A stretch of DNA of 64,000 bases from VRUE01 sp963708115 (GTDB lineage: Bacteria; Actinomycetota; Thermoleophilia; Solirubrobacterales; 70-9), in contig CAVPRX010000001.1 of the NCBI GenBank assembly GCA_963708115.1, positions 62,001 to 126,000 on the forward strand. Direction: 5' to 3'. Both the position numbers and the translations under genes were made by a program. The notes under the pieces are model-generated. The model did not search any database. It was not told where the DNA came from and worked only from the letters and a program-made list of their open reading frames with translations. This document shows, one piece after another, positions 16,755 to 24,925 of the stretch. Within the stretch, counting starts at the first letter, position 1, and each line of letters opens with the position of its first letter.

Positions 16755-16919
16755 GATGGTTGATTCCCTAATTAGCGCGCCCGCGGGGGCGCGACTGGCC
16801 AAGCTGGGCGGTGCACGCGGCCGCCGCGCGTAGCAGCGCTACGCGCAAGGTCGTGGGTGCCGATCCAGCGCCGCGCCAGGCGCGTCATCCGTGGGTGCGG
16901 GAATTAGGGAGTCAACCAT
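16755..16919. repeat. 165-bp imperfect palindromic element between rodZ-like and ftsK genes
   Basis: An 18-bp terminal inverted repeat, ATGGTTGATTCCCTAATT (16755-16772) against 16902-16919, has one mismatch. Inside are GC-rich stems, including GCGTAGC/GCTACGC and a GCGCGCCC/GGGGCGCG stem. The element fills almost all of the 213-bp gap. It could fold as one long RNA hairpin or be a miniature transposable element. No coding frame is convincing inside. Confidence 0.75.
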
Positions 16920-16939
16920 CCAAGCGCGAAAGATGGCTG

Positions 16940-19141
16940 TTAACCCGCCTCGTCGGCGTCGACCGCCACGGGCTCGGGATCTCCGCCACCGCTGAGAACA
17001 CGGGACAGATCAGCCTCGGTGATCAGCACCTGTCGTGGCTTGGAGCCCTCATAGCCGGAGATGACGCCGCGGCGCTCGAGCATGTCGATCAGGCGACCGG
17101 CGCGGGTGTAGCCGACGCGAAGGCGGCGCTGGATCATTGAGACGGAGGCGGTTTCGGTCTGGACGACGGTGCGGATCGCTTCGTCGAGCAGGTCGTCGGC
17201 GTCGGGGTCGAACTCGCCGTCGCCGCCCTCGCCCCCGGTCTCCTCGCGGGCCTCGAGCAACTCGGCGGCGAATTCGGGTTCGCCCTGCTTCGCCCAGTGC
17301 TTGGTGATGCGGGCGATCTCGTCCTCGGTGACGAAGGCGCCCTGGACGCGCGCCATCTTCGAGGTGCCGGCACCGCGGAAGAGCATGTCGCCCTGACCGA
17401 GCAGCGCCTCGGCACCGCCCTGGTCGAGGATCACACGCGAGTCCGTCTGCGAAGAGACGGCAAAGGCGATGCGAGCCGGGATGTTGACCTTGATCGTGCC
17501 GGTGATGATGTCGGTCGAGGGACGCTGCGTGGCCAGCACCAAGTGGATCCCGGTCGCGCGGGACTTCTGCGCGAGGCGGATGATCGAGTCCTCGACCTCG
17601 GCCGGCGAGACCATCATCAGGTCCGCAAGCTCGTCGATCACGCAGAGGATGTGCGGCAGCGGTGCTTCGCCGGCCTTGGCACGGGCCCGGTTCAGCTCGG
17701 CCAGGTTTCGGCAGCGCGCCTCGCCCATGATCCCGTAGCGGTTCTCCATCTCGCCGATCAGGTTGGCGAGCACGTTGGCGGCAAGGCGCGGCGAGGTGAC
17801 GACAGGGGTGAGCAGGTGCGGCACGTGCTCGTAGTGGTTGAGCTCGACCTGCTTGGGGTCGACCAGGACGAGGCGCACTTCGTTGGGCGAGGCCTGCATG
17901 AGGATCGAGGAGAGGATCGCGTTGACGCAGCCGGACTTGCCCGAACCCGTGGTTCCGGCGACGAGGACGTGTGGCATCTTCGCCAGGTCGGTCCAGACCG
18001 GATTGCCGTCGATCCCCTTGCCGAGCCAGGCAACCAGCGGCGAGGTCTGCTCCGGCCGGCCGGCGTAGATGTCGCCGAGGCGGACCAGGCGGCGGCGCGC
18101 GTTGGGCACCTCCACCCCGACTGCCTGCTTGCCGGGAATCGGCGCCAGGATGCGGATGTCGGTCGAGGCGAGCGCGTAGGCGAGGTCGTTGGAGAGCTCG
18201 GTGACCTTCTTCACCTTGGTGCCCGGAGCGAGGCGCAGCTCGAAGCGGGAGACGTGCGGGCCGCTGACGATGCCGACGATCTTGGCCTCGACGCCGAAGT
18301 GGCCGAGCGTCTCGACCAGCTTGCGGCCGATCACTTCGTGGTCACGTGGGTCGGGGCCCTTGTCACCTTTGCCCTTTTCGAGCACTTTGGCCGGCGGCGG
18401 CCGGTAGTCGATCTGGTCCGATTCGGTGACGCCGCGCTTCTGCCCCATCGGAGTCAGGGACGCCTGCTTGGACTCGGCGTCCGTGCCGACGCCAAGCCCC
18501 TCCTCGCTGCGGACCTCGACCTCGTAAGCGTGTGGGTTCAAGCCCGCGTCGGCGGGCTGGGGATCGGCCTCGGCCTCCGGATCGCCCTCGCCCTCGAATT
18601 CGGTGGTGACCGGCTCGTCCTCGACGCTGTCCTCGGCGATCGCGACGGTCGGTTCGAAATCGTCGTCCTCGGGATAGGTGCTCATCACGTCGGTCGGCCC
18701 CGCCTGCGTCTCGAACGCCGACGCCCTCTCGCCGCGGCGCTCCTCGCGCTGCTGGATCGCCGTCTGGGCGATGTCGCGCCCCCCGACGAAGGTGTGGCGG
18801 ACGCCACGCCCGACGCCGCGGAAGACGGTCGAGACCGACGTACCGGTGACCAGCATCGTGCCGATGGCCAGCATCAGCACGGTCGCGATCCGCGCCCCGA
18901 CCTGGCCGAAGAGGTATTCCAGGCCGGTTTCCAGCCCGTAGCCGACCTTGCCGCCGTCCCAGCCAAAGAAGAGAACGAAGCTGAGGTAAACGCCTGCGGC
19001 GATCAGGAAGAGTCCGATCAGGTCGAGGTGGCGTTGCTGCAGGCCCTCGGGCAGATGCGGCCGGGGCAGCCGCGATTTGCCTTTGGCCTTCGCTTTCGGC
19101 TTGCGGCGCGCGGCCGAGCCTCGCTTCTTGCGCACGAACAT
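16940..19141 (-). CDS. ftsK: DNA translocase FtsK/SpoIIIE
   Basis: Septal DNA pump of 733 residues. The basic N-terminus is followed by two to three membrane helices (residues about 40-115), fewer than the four of longer family members. An acidic linker leads to the alpha/beta motor with Walker A GTTGSGKS and Walker B LCVIDELADLM. The C-terminal winged-helix gamma domain (IQRRLRVGYTRAGRLIDMLE) reads KOPS/FRS sequences. It segregates chromosome ends at division and activates Xer recombination; a xerD gene lies at 62850-63737. Confidence 0.95.
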   Translation of the reverse strand: MFVRKKRGSAARRKPKAKAKGKSRLPRPHLPEGLQQRHLDLIGLFLIAAGVYLSFVLFFGWDGGKVGYGLETGLEYLFGQVGARIATVLMLAIGTMLVTGTSVSTVFRGVGRGVRHTFVGGRDIAQTAIQQREERRGERASAFETQAGPTDVMSTYPEDDDFEPTVAIAEDSVEDEPVTTEFEGEGDPEAEADPQPADAGLNPHAYEVEVRSEEGLGVGTDAESKQASLTPMGQKRGVTESDQIDYRPPPAKVLEKGKGDKGPDPRDHEVIGRKLVETLGHFGVEAKIVGIVSGPHVSRFELRLAPGTKVKKVTELSNDLAYALASTDIRILAPIPGKQAVGVEVPNARRRLVRLGDIYAGRPEQTSPLVAWLGKGIDGNPVWTDLAKMPHVLVAGTTGSGKSGCVNAILSSILMQASPNEVRLVLVDPKQVELNHYEHVPHLLTPVVTSPRLAANVLANLIGEMENRYGIMGEARCRNLAELNRARAKAGEAPLPHILCVIDELADLMMVSPAEVEDSIIRLAQKSRATGIHLVLATQRPSTDIITGTIKVNIPARIAFAVSSQTDSRVILDQGGAEALLGQGDMLFRGAGTSKMARVQGAFVTEDEIARITKHWAKQGEPEFAAELLEAREETGGEGGDGEFDPDADDLLDEAIRTVVQTETASVSMIQRRLRVGYTRAGRLIDMLERRGVISGYEGSKPRQVLITEADLSRVLSGGGDPEPVAVDADEAG

Positions 19142-19181
19142 GAGGCCCGCTTCGACAGGCGTCGCGCCTCCCCTGCCCAGG

Positions 19182-19526
19182 TCAGAGATTGGTCGCGATC
19201 AGCGCCGCGACGAATGCGGCCATGCCCCCGGTCAGCGAGACCCAAAGGGCAGTGGTCAAGCGTTCCATGCCAGCGAAGCGGGTGTTGATATCCGACCGTA
19301 TCTCGACTACCTCGGAGTGGGCATCCGTGCGCACGTCCCCCAGCTCCGCTCGCACATCTCTGAATCCCACGTGCATCTCGGCTCGCACATCCTTGAATCC
19401 CGTATGCACCTCGTCTCGCAGATCTTTGACCTCGGATCTGACGTTCTTGAATTCGGTCCGTACTTCTTTGAACCCCTCCCGCATCTCTGCTCGGAGTTCA
19501 TCGATCTTGTGGTCGAGATCGGGCAT
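19182..19526 (-). CDS. coiled-coil protein with C-terminal membrane helix
   Basis: The start at 19526 is supported by AGGAGA 5 nt upstream; the frame continues upstream without such a site. The 114-residue product is almost entirely a heptad/11-mer coiled coil with repeats of the form GFKEVRTEFKNVRSEV. It ends in a hydrophobic segment (LWVSLTGGMAAFVAALIATN) that would anchor it in the membrane. Function unknown. Similar short DUF1640-like or t-SNARE-like coiled coils occur in many bacteria. It lies between ftsK and a cell-wall gene. Confidence 0.8.
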   Translation of the reverse strand: MPDLDHKIDELRAEMREGFKEVRTEFKNVRSEVKDLRDEVHTGFKDVRAEMHVGFRDVRAELGDVRTDAHSEVVEIRSDINTRFAGMERLTTALWVSLTGGMAAFVAALIATNL

Positions 19527-19655
19527 TCGGTCTCCTGTCCTGGCGAGTTCTACTGTCTGCATGATGCCATGCTCGCCGGCCGCGACGCGCGCGTGTTGCG
19601 CCGAATGCAAAATGTTTCACACGAGTTCGGATCGGAACCCGCGATTCAGGCCGAT

Positions 19656-20639
19656 TCAGCCGGCGCAGACCCAGGCGCTGCCGCCCGAGTCGGCCCAGAT
19701 TTCGGCGGCGATGCGGTCCTGTTCGGCCTTCGGCGCGTCCTGCGGGGCTCCCTGGCCACCGTAGAGACCCCAGGTCGAAGGCAGGATCTGGTAGGCGCCG
19801 CCGGCGCCGCTGCTCGGGTTGAACGCGCCGTAGTTGCCACCGGACTCGCACATCACGATGTAGGTCGGGATCGAGAAGGGCCCGCCGAGCCAGCGGCCGA
19901 CGGTTTCTTCCGCCGCTTCGCGACTCGCGGCTTCCGCCGCTTCGATCTCGCCCACCCACTGGCCGATTCGCGATTTGAGCTCCGCCAGCGAGGACGAGCG
20001 TTCCGCCGAGAGGGCGTCGAGCCGGGCCGCCGCCTGCTGAGCGCGACTGCGCACCGAGGCAATTTCAGAGCGGGCTGCGGCGAGCTGTTCGTTGTAGGCG
20101 TCCACCTGGGCTTTTAGATCCGCGACCAGCTCCAGCTCGTGGCGCACGCTGTTCCGCACCTGCTCGACCCGAGCGGCGAGCTCGGTGTCGGAGTCCTCGA
20201 TCCGCTGCAGGTATTCGGTGCGGACCTCGAGCTCGTTGATGTCGCCCGAGCCGAGCACGATGCTTGCCGTGCTCGGCGAGCCGCTCATGTAGATAGCGAC
20301 GAGACGACTCGCCAGCGCCCGCCGCGCGCGCTGCAGACGCGCCCGCTCGGCTTCAAGGTGCCGCTGAGAACGCTCTACCTTGGCAGCGAGTCGCGCGGCC
20401 CTTTCGCGGCCGTGAGCGAGCAGATCGGCGAGGTGGTGCTCGCGCGCCGCGGCGGCCGCCGCTTCGGCTTCGGTCGAGGCCAGGCGTTCCTGGGTGTCGC
20501 GGATCTGCGCCCCAAGCGAAGCGGCTTCTTCGCGGGCTCCACCGACCTTGTCGCGCAGCGCGCCGAGGTCCGCCGCGCGGGCGGTGGCGACCATGAGCAG
20601 AGCTAGGGCGAGAAAAACGACTGCGGGCTTCCAGCGCAT
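19656..20639 (-). CDS. secreted coiled-coil protein with transglycosylase-like (Rpf-like) domain
   Basis: A 327-residue exported protein. The signal peptide covers residues 1-22, ending ATARAAD. A long PcsB/NlpD-type coiled coil follows (about 25-245), including the AIYMSGSPSTASIVLGS patch seen in divisome wall-hydrolase regulators. The C-terminal 70 residues form a transglycosylase-like domain with catalytic Glu in VMCESGGNYGAFNPSSGAGG and YQILPSTWG. It probably cleaves peptidoglycan. It starts 9 bp after the stop of the 50-residue membrane protein and belongs to the argG-distal end of that run. Confidence 0.88.
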   Translation of the reverse strand: MRWKPAVVFLALALLMVATARAADLGALRDKVGGAREEAASLGAQIRDTQERLASTEAEAAAAAAREHHLADLLAHGRERAARLAAKVERSQRHLEAERARLQRARRALASRLVAIYMSGSPSTASIVLGSGDINELEVRTEYLQRIEDSDTELAARVEQVRNSVRHELELVADLKAQVDAYNEQLAAARSEIASVRSRAQQAAARLDALSAERSSSLAELKSRIGQWVGEIEAAEAASREAAEETVGRWLGGPFSIPTYIVMCESGGNYGAFNPSSGAGGAYQILPSTWGLYGGQGAPQDAPKAEQDRIAAEIWADSGGSAWVCAG

Positions 20640-20648
20640 GCCAGCACC

Positions 20649-20801
20649 TCAGCCCTCTGGCGCATCTCGATTGGCCAGGTAAATAGCGATGCCGATCGCG
20701 GCGACGCCGAGGCCGGCACCGATGCGGATCTCCCGCCGGTAGCGGCGTCGCAAGTAGGCGACGGTGAAGCGCAATGCCGCTTTTCCGAGCTTGTCGTACA
20801 T
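20649..20801 (-). CDS. 50-residue membrane protein translationally coupled to argG
   Basis: A short gene whose ATG (20801-20799) overlaps the argG TGA as TGATG, with AGGAGG 6 nt upstream. The product begins MYDKLGKAALRF, has an Arg-rich stretch YLRRRYRRE, then one hydrophobic helix (IGAGLGVAAIGIAIYLAN) and the end RDAPEG. The positive-inside pattern suggests the N-terminus faces the cytoplasm. Function unknown. Its perfect ribosome site and coupling make it a real gene despite the size. Confidence 0.8.
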   Translation of the reverse strand: MYDKLGKAALRFTVAYLRRRYRREIRIGAGLGVAAIGIAIYLANRDAPEG

Positions 20802-22078
20802 CAGCCCTCCTCACCCTCGTTGCGCTGCCGGATCCGGTGCGCCATCCGCGACTGCAGAGACCAGAGCTCGATGAAGCCGGGTGAGGCGGTCTGCGAGAAG
20901 AGCCCGCCCGACTCGGCGAAGGAAGCCAGGGCGGCGTCGTAGACCGCGTTAGGGGACGAACGAGTGACGACTCGCACGCTCCCTTTGTAGAGCTTCAGAC
21001 CGATCGTGCCGCTCACCTGTGCGTTGACCGCATCCATGTAGGCGTCGAGGTCGCCGCGCAACGGCTCCCACCAGAGCCCGGCGTAGACCAGGTATCCCCA
21101 CTTCTGATCCAGTCCCGGCTTGAACTGGTTCTGGTGGATCGTGCCGACCAGCTTCTCCAGCTCCTGGTGGGCCGGGAGAATGATCGCCGCCGCCGGCACC
21201 TCGTAGATGTCGCGCACCTTGAGCCCGACGATGCGGTCCTCGATGTGGTCGACGATCCCGACCCCGTGACGGCAGCCGATCTCGGCGACGCGTTCGAGCA
21301 GATCGACCAGTCCGAGCCGCTCGCCGTTGAGGGCGACCGGGACGCCGGCCTCGAACTCGACCGTCACGGTCTCCGCCTCGTCGGGGGCCAGCTCGGGCCG
21401 GGTGATCAGTTGGAAGACGTCGTCCTCGGGCGCGTGCTCGAGATCCTCGATCCAGCGCCCCTCCGAGGAGCGACCCCAGAGGTTGTCGTCGATCGAGTAG
21501 GGAGCCGCCTCGGTGCCGCCCTTGACCGGGATGCCGTGCTCGCGGGCGTAGGCGATCTCCTCCTCGCGACCCATCTGCCAGGAGCGCACCGGCGCGATCG
21601 TTTTCAGCTCCGGCGCCAACGTGGCGACGGTCGCCTCGATCCGCACCTGGTCGTTGCCCTTGCCGGTGCAGCCGTGGGCGATCGTGTCGCAACCGCTGCG
21701 CCGCGCGTACTCGACCGCCAGCTCGGCGATCAGCGGCCTGCCCAGGGCGGTGAACAGCGGGTAGCCGCCGCCATAGAGCGCGTTTGCCTTGATCGCCGGG
21801 GCGATGAAGTCCTCGGCGAAGCGCTCGCGGGCGTCGACGACGTGGCACTCCAGCGCGCCGAGCCGCTTCGCCTTGTCCTCGATCACGGCGTAGTCCTCGC
21901 CGGGCTGGCCGAGGTTGACCGTGAGACAGACGACCTCCGCCCCGTAGCGGTCCTGGATCCATTTCAGCATCACGCTGGTGTCGAGGCCACCGGAGTAGAG
22001 CAGCAGCACTCGCCGGACCTCGGCGGGGTCGGCCTCATAGCCCGCGGTGCGGACCGCCTCGGGTGGCAGATCGGTCAT
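20801..22078 (-). CDS. argG: argininosuccinate synthase
   Basis: Condenses citrulline and aspartate with ATP in arginine synthesis. At 425 residues, the N-type PP-loop LLYSGGLDTSVMLKW is near residue 30, with HGCTGKGNDQVR, FEAGVPVALNG and the tetramer C-terminus present. It overlaps the upstream Thr-rich protein gene by 4 bp and the downstream 50-residue gene by 3 bp. It is separated from argCJBD by two uncharacterised genes. No argH, argF or argR is in the window. Confidence 0.95.
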   Translation of the reverse strand: MTDLPPEAVRTAGYEADPAEVRRVLLLYSGGLDTSVMLKWIQDRYGAEVVCLTVNLGQPGEDYAVIEDKAKRLGALECHVVDARERFAEDFIAPAIKANALYGGGYPLFTALGRPLIAELAVEYARRSGCDTIAHGCTGKGNDQVRIEATVATLAPELKTIAPVRSWQMGREEEIAYAREHGIPVKGGTEAAPYSIDDNLWGRSSEGRWIEDLEHAPEDDVFQLITRPELAPDEAETVTVEFEAGVPVALNGERLGLVDLLERVAEIGCRHGVGIVDHIEDRIVGLKVRDIYEVPAAAIILPAHQELEKLVGTIHQNQFKPGLDQKWGYLVYAGLWWEPLRGDLDAYMDAVNAQVSGTIGLKLYKGSVRVVTRSSPNAVYDAALASFAESGGLFSQTASPGFIELWSLQSRMAHRIRQRNEGEEG

Positions 22079-22416
22079 TCGGCGGGGATCCCGCCGCTGC
22101 CGTTTTCTTCTTCTTCGGGAGCGGTCGTCGTAGGTTCGGTGGTGGTCGTTTCGGTGGTTTCGGTCGTCGTCGGTTCGGTGGTCGAGCCGGTGGTCGTTTC
22201 AGTCGTGGTCGGCGTCGTCGTTTCGGACGTCGTCGACAAGGTGGTGACCGCCGAGGTGGAGCTGCTGCTCCCGTTGTCGGAGGCGATCACGACGATCGCG
22301 ACGACGAGGCCGACGATCACCGCGATCAAGCCGGCGATCAGCAGGCGCATGTTGCCGCGGGGCCTGTGGCCGGGGTCGCCGGGCTGGCCCATGATCCGGG
22401 TCGGGTCGTCGTGCAT
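22075..22416 (-). CDS. single-pass membrane protein with Thr/Glu-rich tail
   Basis: A 113-residue protein with a cytoplasmic N-terminus of about 24 residues, one strong hydrophobic helix (LLIAGLIAVIVGLVVAIVVIA), then a low-complexity tail of TTT/TTE repeats ending EEEENGSGGIPAE. The tail resembles a wall-spanning or O-glycosylated stalk. There is no catalytic domain. It lies inside the arginine operon, overlapping argG by 4 bp and following the next gene by 6 bp. Its role there is unknown. Confidence 0.75.
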   Translation of the reverse strand: MHDDPTRIMGQPGDPGHRPRGNMRLLIAGLIAVIVGLVVAIVVIASDNGSSSSTSAVTTLSTTSETTTPTTTETTTGSTTEPTTTETTETTTTEPTTTAPEEEENGSGGIPAE

Positions 22417-22422
22417 CTCGAT

Positions 22423-22890
22423 CTACTCCTCGGGTCCGAGAATCGCATCGAGGATCTCGGACGTGTCCTCGATGTCGAAGCCACTGCGCAGTCGCGCTTC
22501 GATCTCCTTGCGGTCGGCGCCGGAGACGGCCATCTGGGTCGCCAGCAATCGCGCCCCGGCGGACCCGGAGCGCCGTGGGGCCAAGGGCTCGACCTCGCCG
22601 TCGCCGTCGCCGTCGTCCACCGGGCTCTCGACCGGCTTCAAATGGCCGCCACGGCGCTCGTCGGAGCTGGGCGGGTCGAGCTCGTCGGCGAGCTCGCGCA
22701 GGCGCTCGGCGACGATCCGGTCGGCACGGTCGCGGGCCTCGTCCAGATGCTGCTGGGCCTGTCGCTCGGCGCCGTCGATGACGCCCGCAGCCGCCTGCTC
22801 GGCGGCATCGACGATCGTCGCCAGGCGCTGCGCTGCATCGGCAGCCGAAGCGGGCGGTCGCCCCTTTGGCGGGAACTTTTCGGCGCTCAT
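22423..22890 (-). CDS. uncharacterised coiled-coil protein in arg operon
   Basis: A 155-residue soluble protein. An Ala/Glu/Arg-rich helical region (about 15-75, e.g. AAGVIDGAERQAQQHLDEA) resembles DivIVA or ATP-synthase b-type coiled coils. An acidic Asp/Gly linker follows, then a C-terminal helical motif of about 45 residues (LLATQMAVSGADRKEIEARL, DTSEILDAILG). It overlaps argD by 4 bp. I do not recognise a function. The C-terminal motif looks like a small interaction domain. Confidence 0.75.
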   Translation of the reverse strand: MSAEKFPPKGRPPASAADAAQRLATIVDAAEQAAAGVIDGAERQAQQHLDEARDRADRIVAERLRELADELDPPSSDERRGGHLKPVESPVDDGDGDGEVEPLAPRRSGSAGARLLATQMAVSGADRKEIEARLRSGFDIEDTSEILDAILGPEE

Positions 22891-24077
22891 CCTGCCGCGT
22901 AGCTTAGGAGCGATTCGCCGATCAGCGCAACGGCCCGCTCGACCTGGGTCGAATCGACCGTCAGCGGCGGCAGCAGTCGCAGCGTTCCCGGCTCGGGGAC
23001 GTTGACGATCAGGCCGCGCTCCAACAGCTCGACGCCGACCGCGGCAGCGTCTATTCCGCTTGCCAAGCCGACTCCCAGCATCAGGCCACGACCGCGGACC
23101 TCCTCGACTCCGTCAAACGTCAGCAGGCTCTCGCGCATCCCGGCACCGAGCTCGCGCACGTGACGCAGCAGCGTCGGCTCGTCGATCACGTCGAGCACGG
23201 CAAGCGCCGCCGCCGAGACCACGGCGCCGCCGGCGAAGGTCGAGCCATGGTCGCCCGCCTCCAACACCTCACCTAGCCGCTCGCTCGTCACGCAGGCACC
23301 GACGGGAAGGCCGCCGCCGAGCGCCTTGGCGCTGGTCAAGAGGTCGGGCCGCACCGGCGTCTGCTCATAGGCCCAGAGCGAGCCGGTCCGCCCCATCCCG
23401 GTCTGGATCTCGTCGAGGATCAAGAGGGCGCCGACCTCGTCGCAGGCCTGGCGCGCCGCCAGCAGCGTCCCGTCGCTGAGCGGATAGACGCCCGACTCGC
23501 CCTGGATCGCCTCGATCATCACCGCGGCGGTGTTCTCGTCGACGGCGTCGCGCAGGGCGTCGGCGTCGTCGAAGGGGACCGAGCGGAAGCCGGGCAGCAT
23601 CGGCCCCAGCGCCGGGTTCTCCGCCAATTTCGGCGTCGCCGAGAGCGCTCCGTAGGTGCGTCCGTGGAAATCGCGCTCGAAGCTGACGATCTCGGGGCTC
23701 TCGACTCCGCGGCCATGGGCGTGCTTGCGGGCCACCTTGATCGCGCACTCGTTGGCCTCGGTTCCGGAGTTGGCCAGGAAGACCCTCCCCCCCAAGCTCG
23801 ACTGGGAGAGACGCTCGGCAAGCCGCACCATCGGCTCGGTGTAGAAGAGGTTGGAGACGTGCATCAGCTCGCCGGCCTGCTCGCGCACGGCCTCGACCAC
23901 GGCCGGGTGGCAGTGGCCGATCGAGCAGACCGAGATCCCGGCGAGGAAGTCGAGGTACTCCTTGCCTTCCGCATCCCAGAGCAGCGCCCCTTCGCCGCGC
24001 ACGAACTCGACCGGCGCGCGGCGGTAGGTCTGCATCAGGTAGCGCTGCTCGAGCGCCTGCAGCTCCTCCAGCTTCAC
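22887..24077 (-). CDS. argD: acetylornithine aminotransferase
   Basis: PLP class-III aminotransferase, 396 residues, making N-acetylornithine from its semialdehyde. Motifs include VFLANSGTEANECAIK, FHGRTYGALSATPK, LILDEIQTGMGRTG and the PLP lysine in TSAKALGGGLPVGA, all at normal spacing. It overlaps argB and the downstream coiled-coil gene by 4 bp each, showing tight coupling. It may also serve as N-succinyl-DAP aminotransferase, as ArgD does in other bacteria. Confidence 0.94.
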   Translation of the reverse strand: MKLEELQALEQRYLMQTYRRAPVEFVRGEGALLWDAEGKEYLDFLAGISVCSIGHCHPAVVEAVREQAGELMHVSNLFYTEPMVRLAERLSQSSLGGRVFLANSGTEANECAIKVARKHAHGRGVESPEIVSFERDFHGRTYGALSATPKLAENPALGPMLPGFRSVPFDDADALRDAVDENTAAVMIEAIQGESGVYPLSDGTLLAARQACDEVGALLILDEIQTGMGRTGSLWAYEQTPVRPDLLTSAKALGGGLPVGACVTSERLGEVLEAGDHGSTFAGGAVVSAAALAVLDVIDEPTLLRHVRELGAGMRESLLTFDGVEEVRGRGLMLGVGLASGIDAAAVGVELLERGLIVNVPEPGTLRLLPPLTVDSTQVERAVALIGESLLSYAAG

Positions 24078-24913
24078 GAGGTCACCATCGTGCCGATGCC
24101 GGCGTCGGTGAAGAGCTCGAGCAGGAGGCTGTGTGGCTGGCGGCCGTCGATGATGTGAGCCGACTGGGCGCCGCCGCGGATCGCGTCGACGCAGGCGCCC
24201 AGCTTCGGGCGCATGCCGCCGTCGATCGCCGGCAGCCGCTCCTCGACCTCGTCGACCGTGGCGCGGGAGATCAGCGAGCCCTCATCGGCGGCGTCGGCGA
24301 GCCAGCCCTCGACGTCGGTGAGGAAGATCGCCTTGTGGGCGCCGAGAGCCGCGGCGATCTTGCCCGCGGCCTCGTCGGCATTGACGTTGTAGGACTGCCC
24401 GCTGCGGTCAGAGGCAGAGGAGGCGACCACCGGGATGTAGTCCTCGGCGATGTGGTTGAGGACGTCGATGTCGACCTTCTCGATCGAGCCGACGAAGCCG
24501 ACCTGCTCGGCATTGGCGACCGGGGCGACCTCGAACAGCGTGCCGTCCTGGCCGGAGAGCCCGACCGCCGGCTGCCCGTGCCGGTTGAGCCGCTGCACGA
24601 TGTCGGAGTTGAGCTTGCCGAGCAGGACCATGCGGGCGACCTCGACCGTCTCCGCGTCGGAGACGCGCAGACCTTCGTGAAAGCGGACCTCGAGCCCGAG
24701 GCGCTCCATGTACTCGGTGATCTCGGGGCCGCCGCCGTGGACGATGACGGGGTTGAGGCCGACGTACTTGAGCAGGACGACGTCGGTTGCGAAGGCCTCG
24801 CGCAGGGAGTCCTCGCGCATCGCCGAGCCGCCGTACTTGATCACCACGGTGCGGCCGTGGAACTCCCTGATGTAGGGAAGCGCCTCAAGCAGGGTGTCGA
24901 CGTTGCTGCTCAT
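24074..24913 (-). CDS. argB: acetylglutamate kinase
   Basis: Phosphorylates N-acetylglutamate, the usual arginine-sensitive step. The 279-residue amino-acid-kinase fold shows VIKYGGSAM near the start, VIVHGGGPEIT, GLSGQDG, NVNADEAAGKIAAAL and FLTDVEGW. The C-terminus carries the KLGACVDAIRGGAQSAHIIDGR substrate region. An N-terminal helix as found in arginine-inhibited enzymes is present (VDTLLEALPYIREFHG). It lies 12 bp after argJ. Confidence 0.95.
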   Translation of the reverse strand: MSSNVDTLLEALPYIREFHGRTVVIKYGGSAMREDSLREAFATDVVLLKYVGLNPVIVHGGGPEITEYMERLGLEVRFHEGLRVSDAETVEVARMVLLGKLNSDIVQRLNRHGQPAVGLSGQDGTLFEVAPVANAEQVGFVGSIEKVDIDVLNHIAEDYIPVVASSASDRSGQSYNVNADEAAGKIAAALGAHKAIFLTDVEGWLADAADEGSLISRATVDEVEERLPAIDGGMRPKLGACVDAIRGGAQSAHIIDGRQPHSLLLELFTDAGIGTMVTS

Positions 24914-24925
24914 CCGTCTTTCTCC

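Noticed and set aside
17297..19288. Plus-strand open frame of 663 codons
   Set aside because: Antisense of ftsK; no motif or ribosome site.
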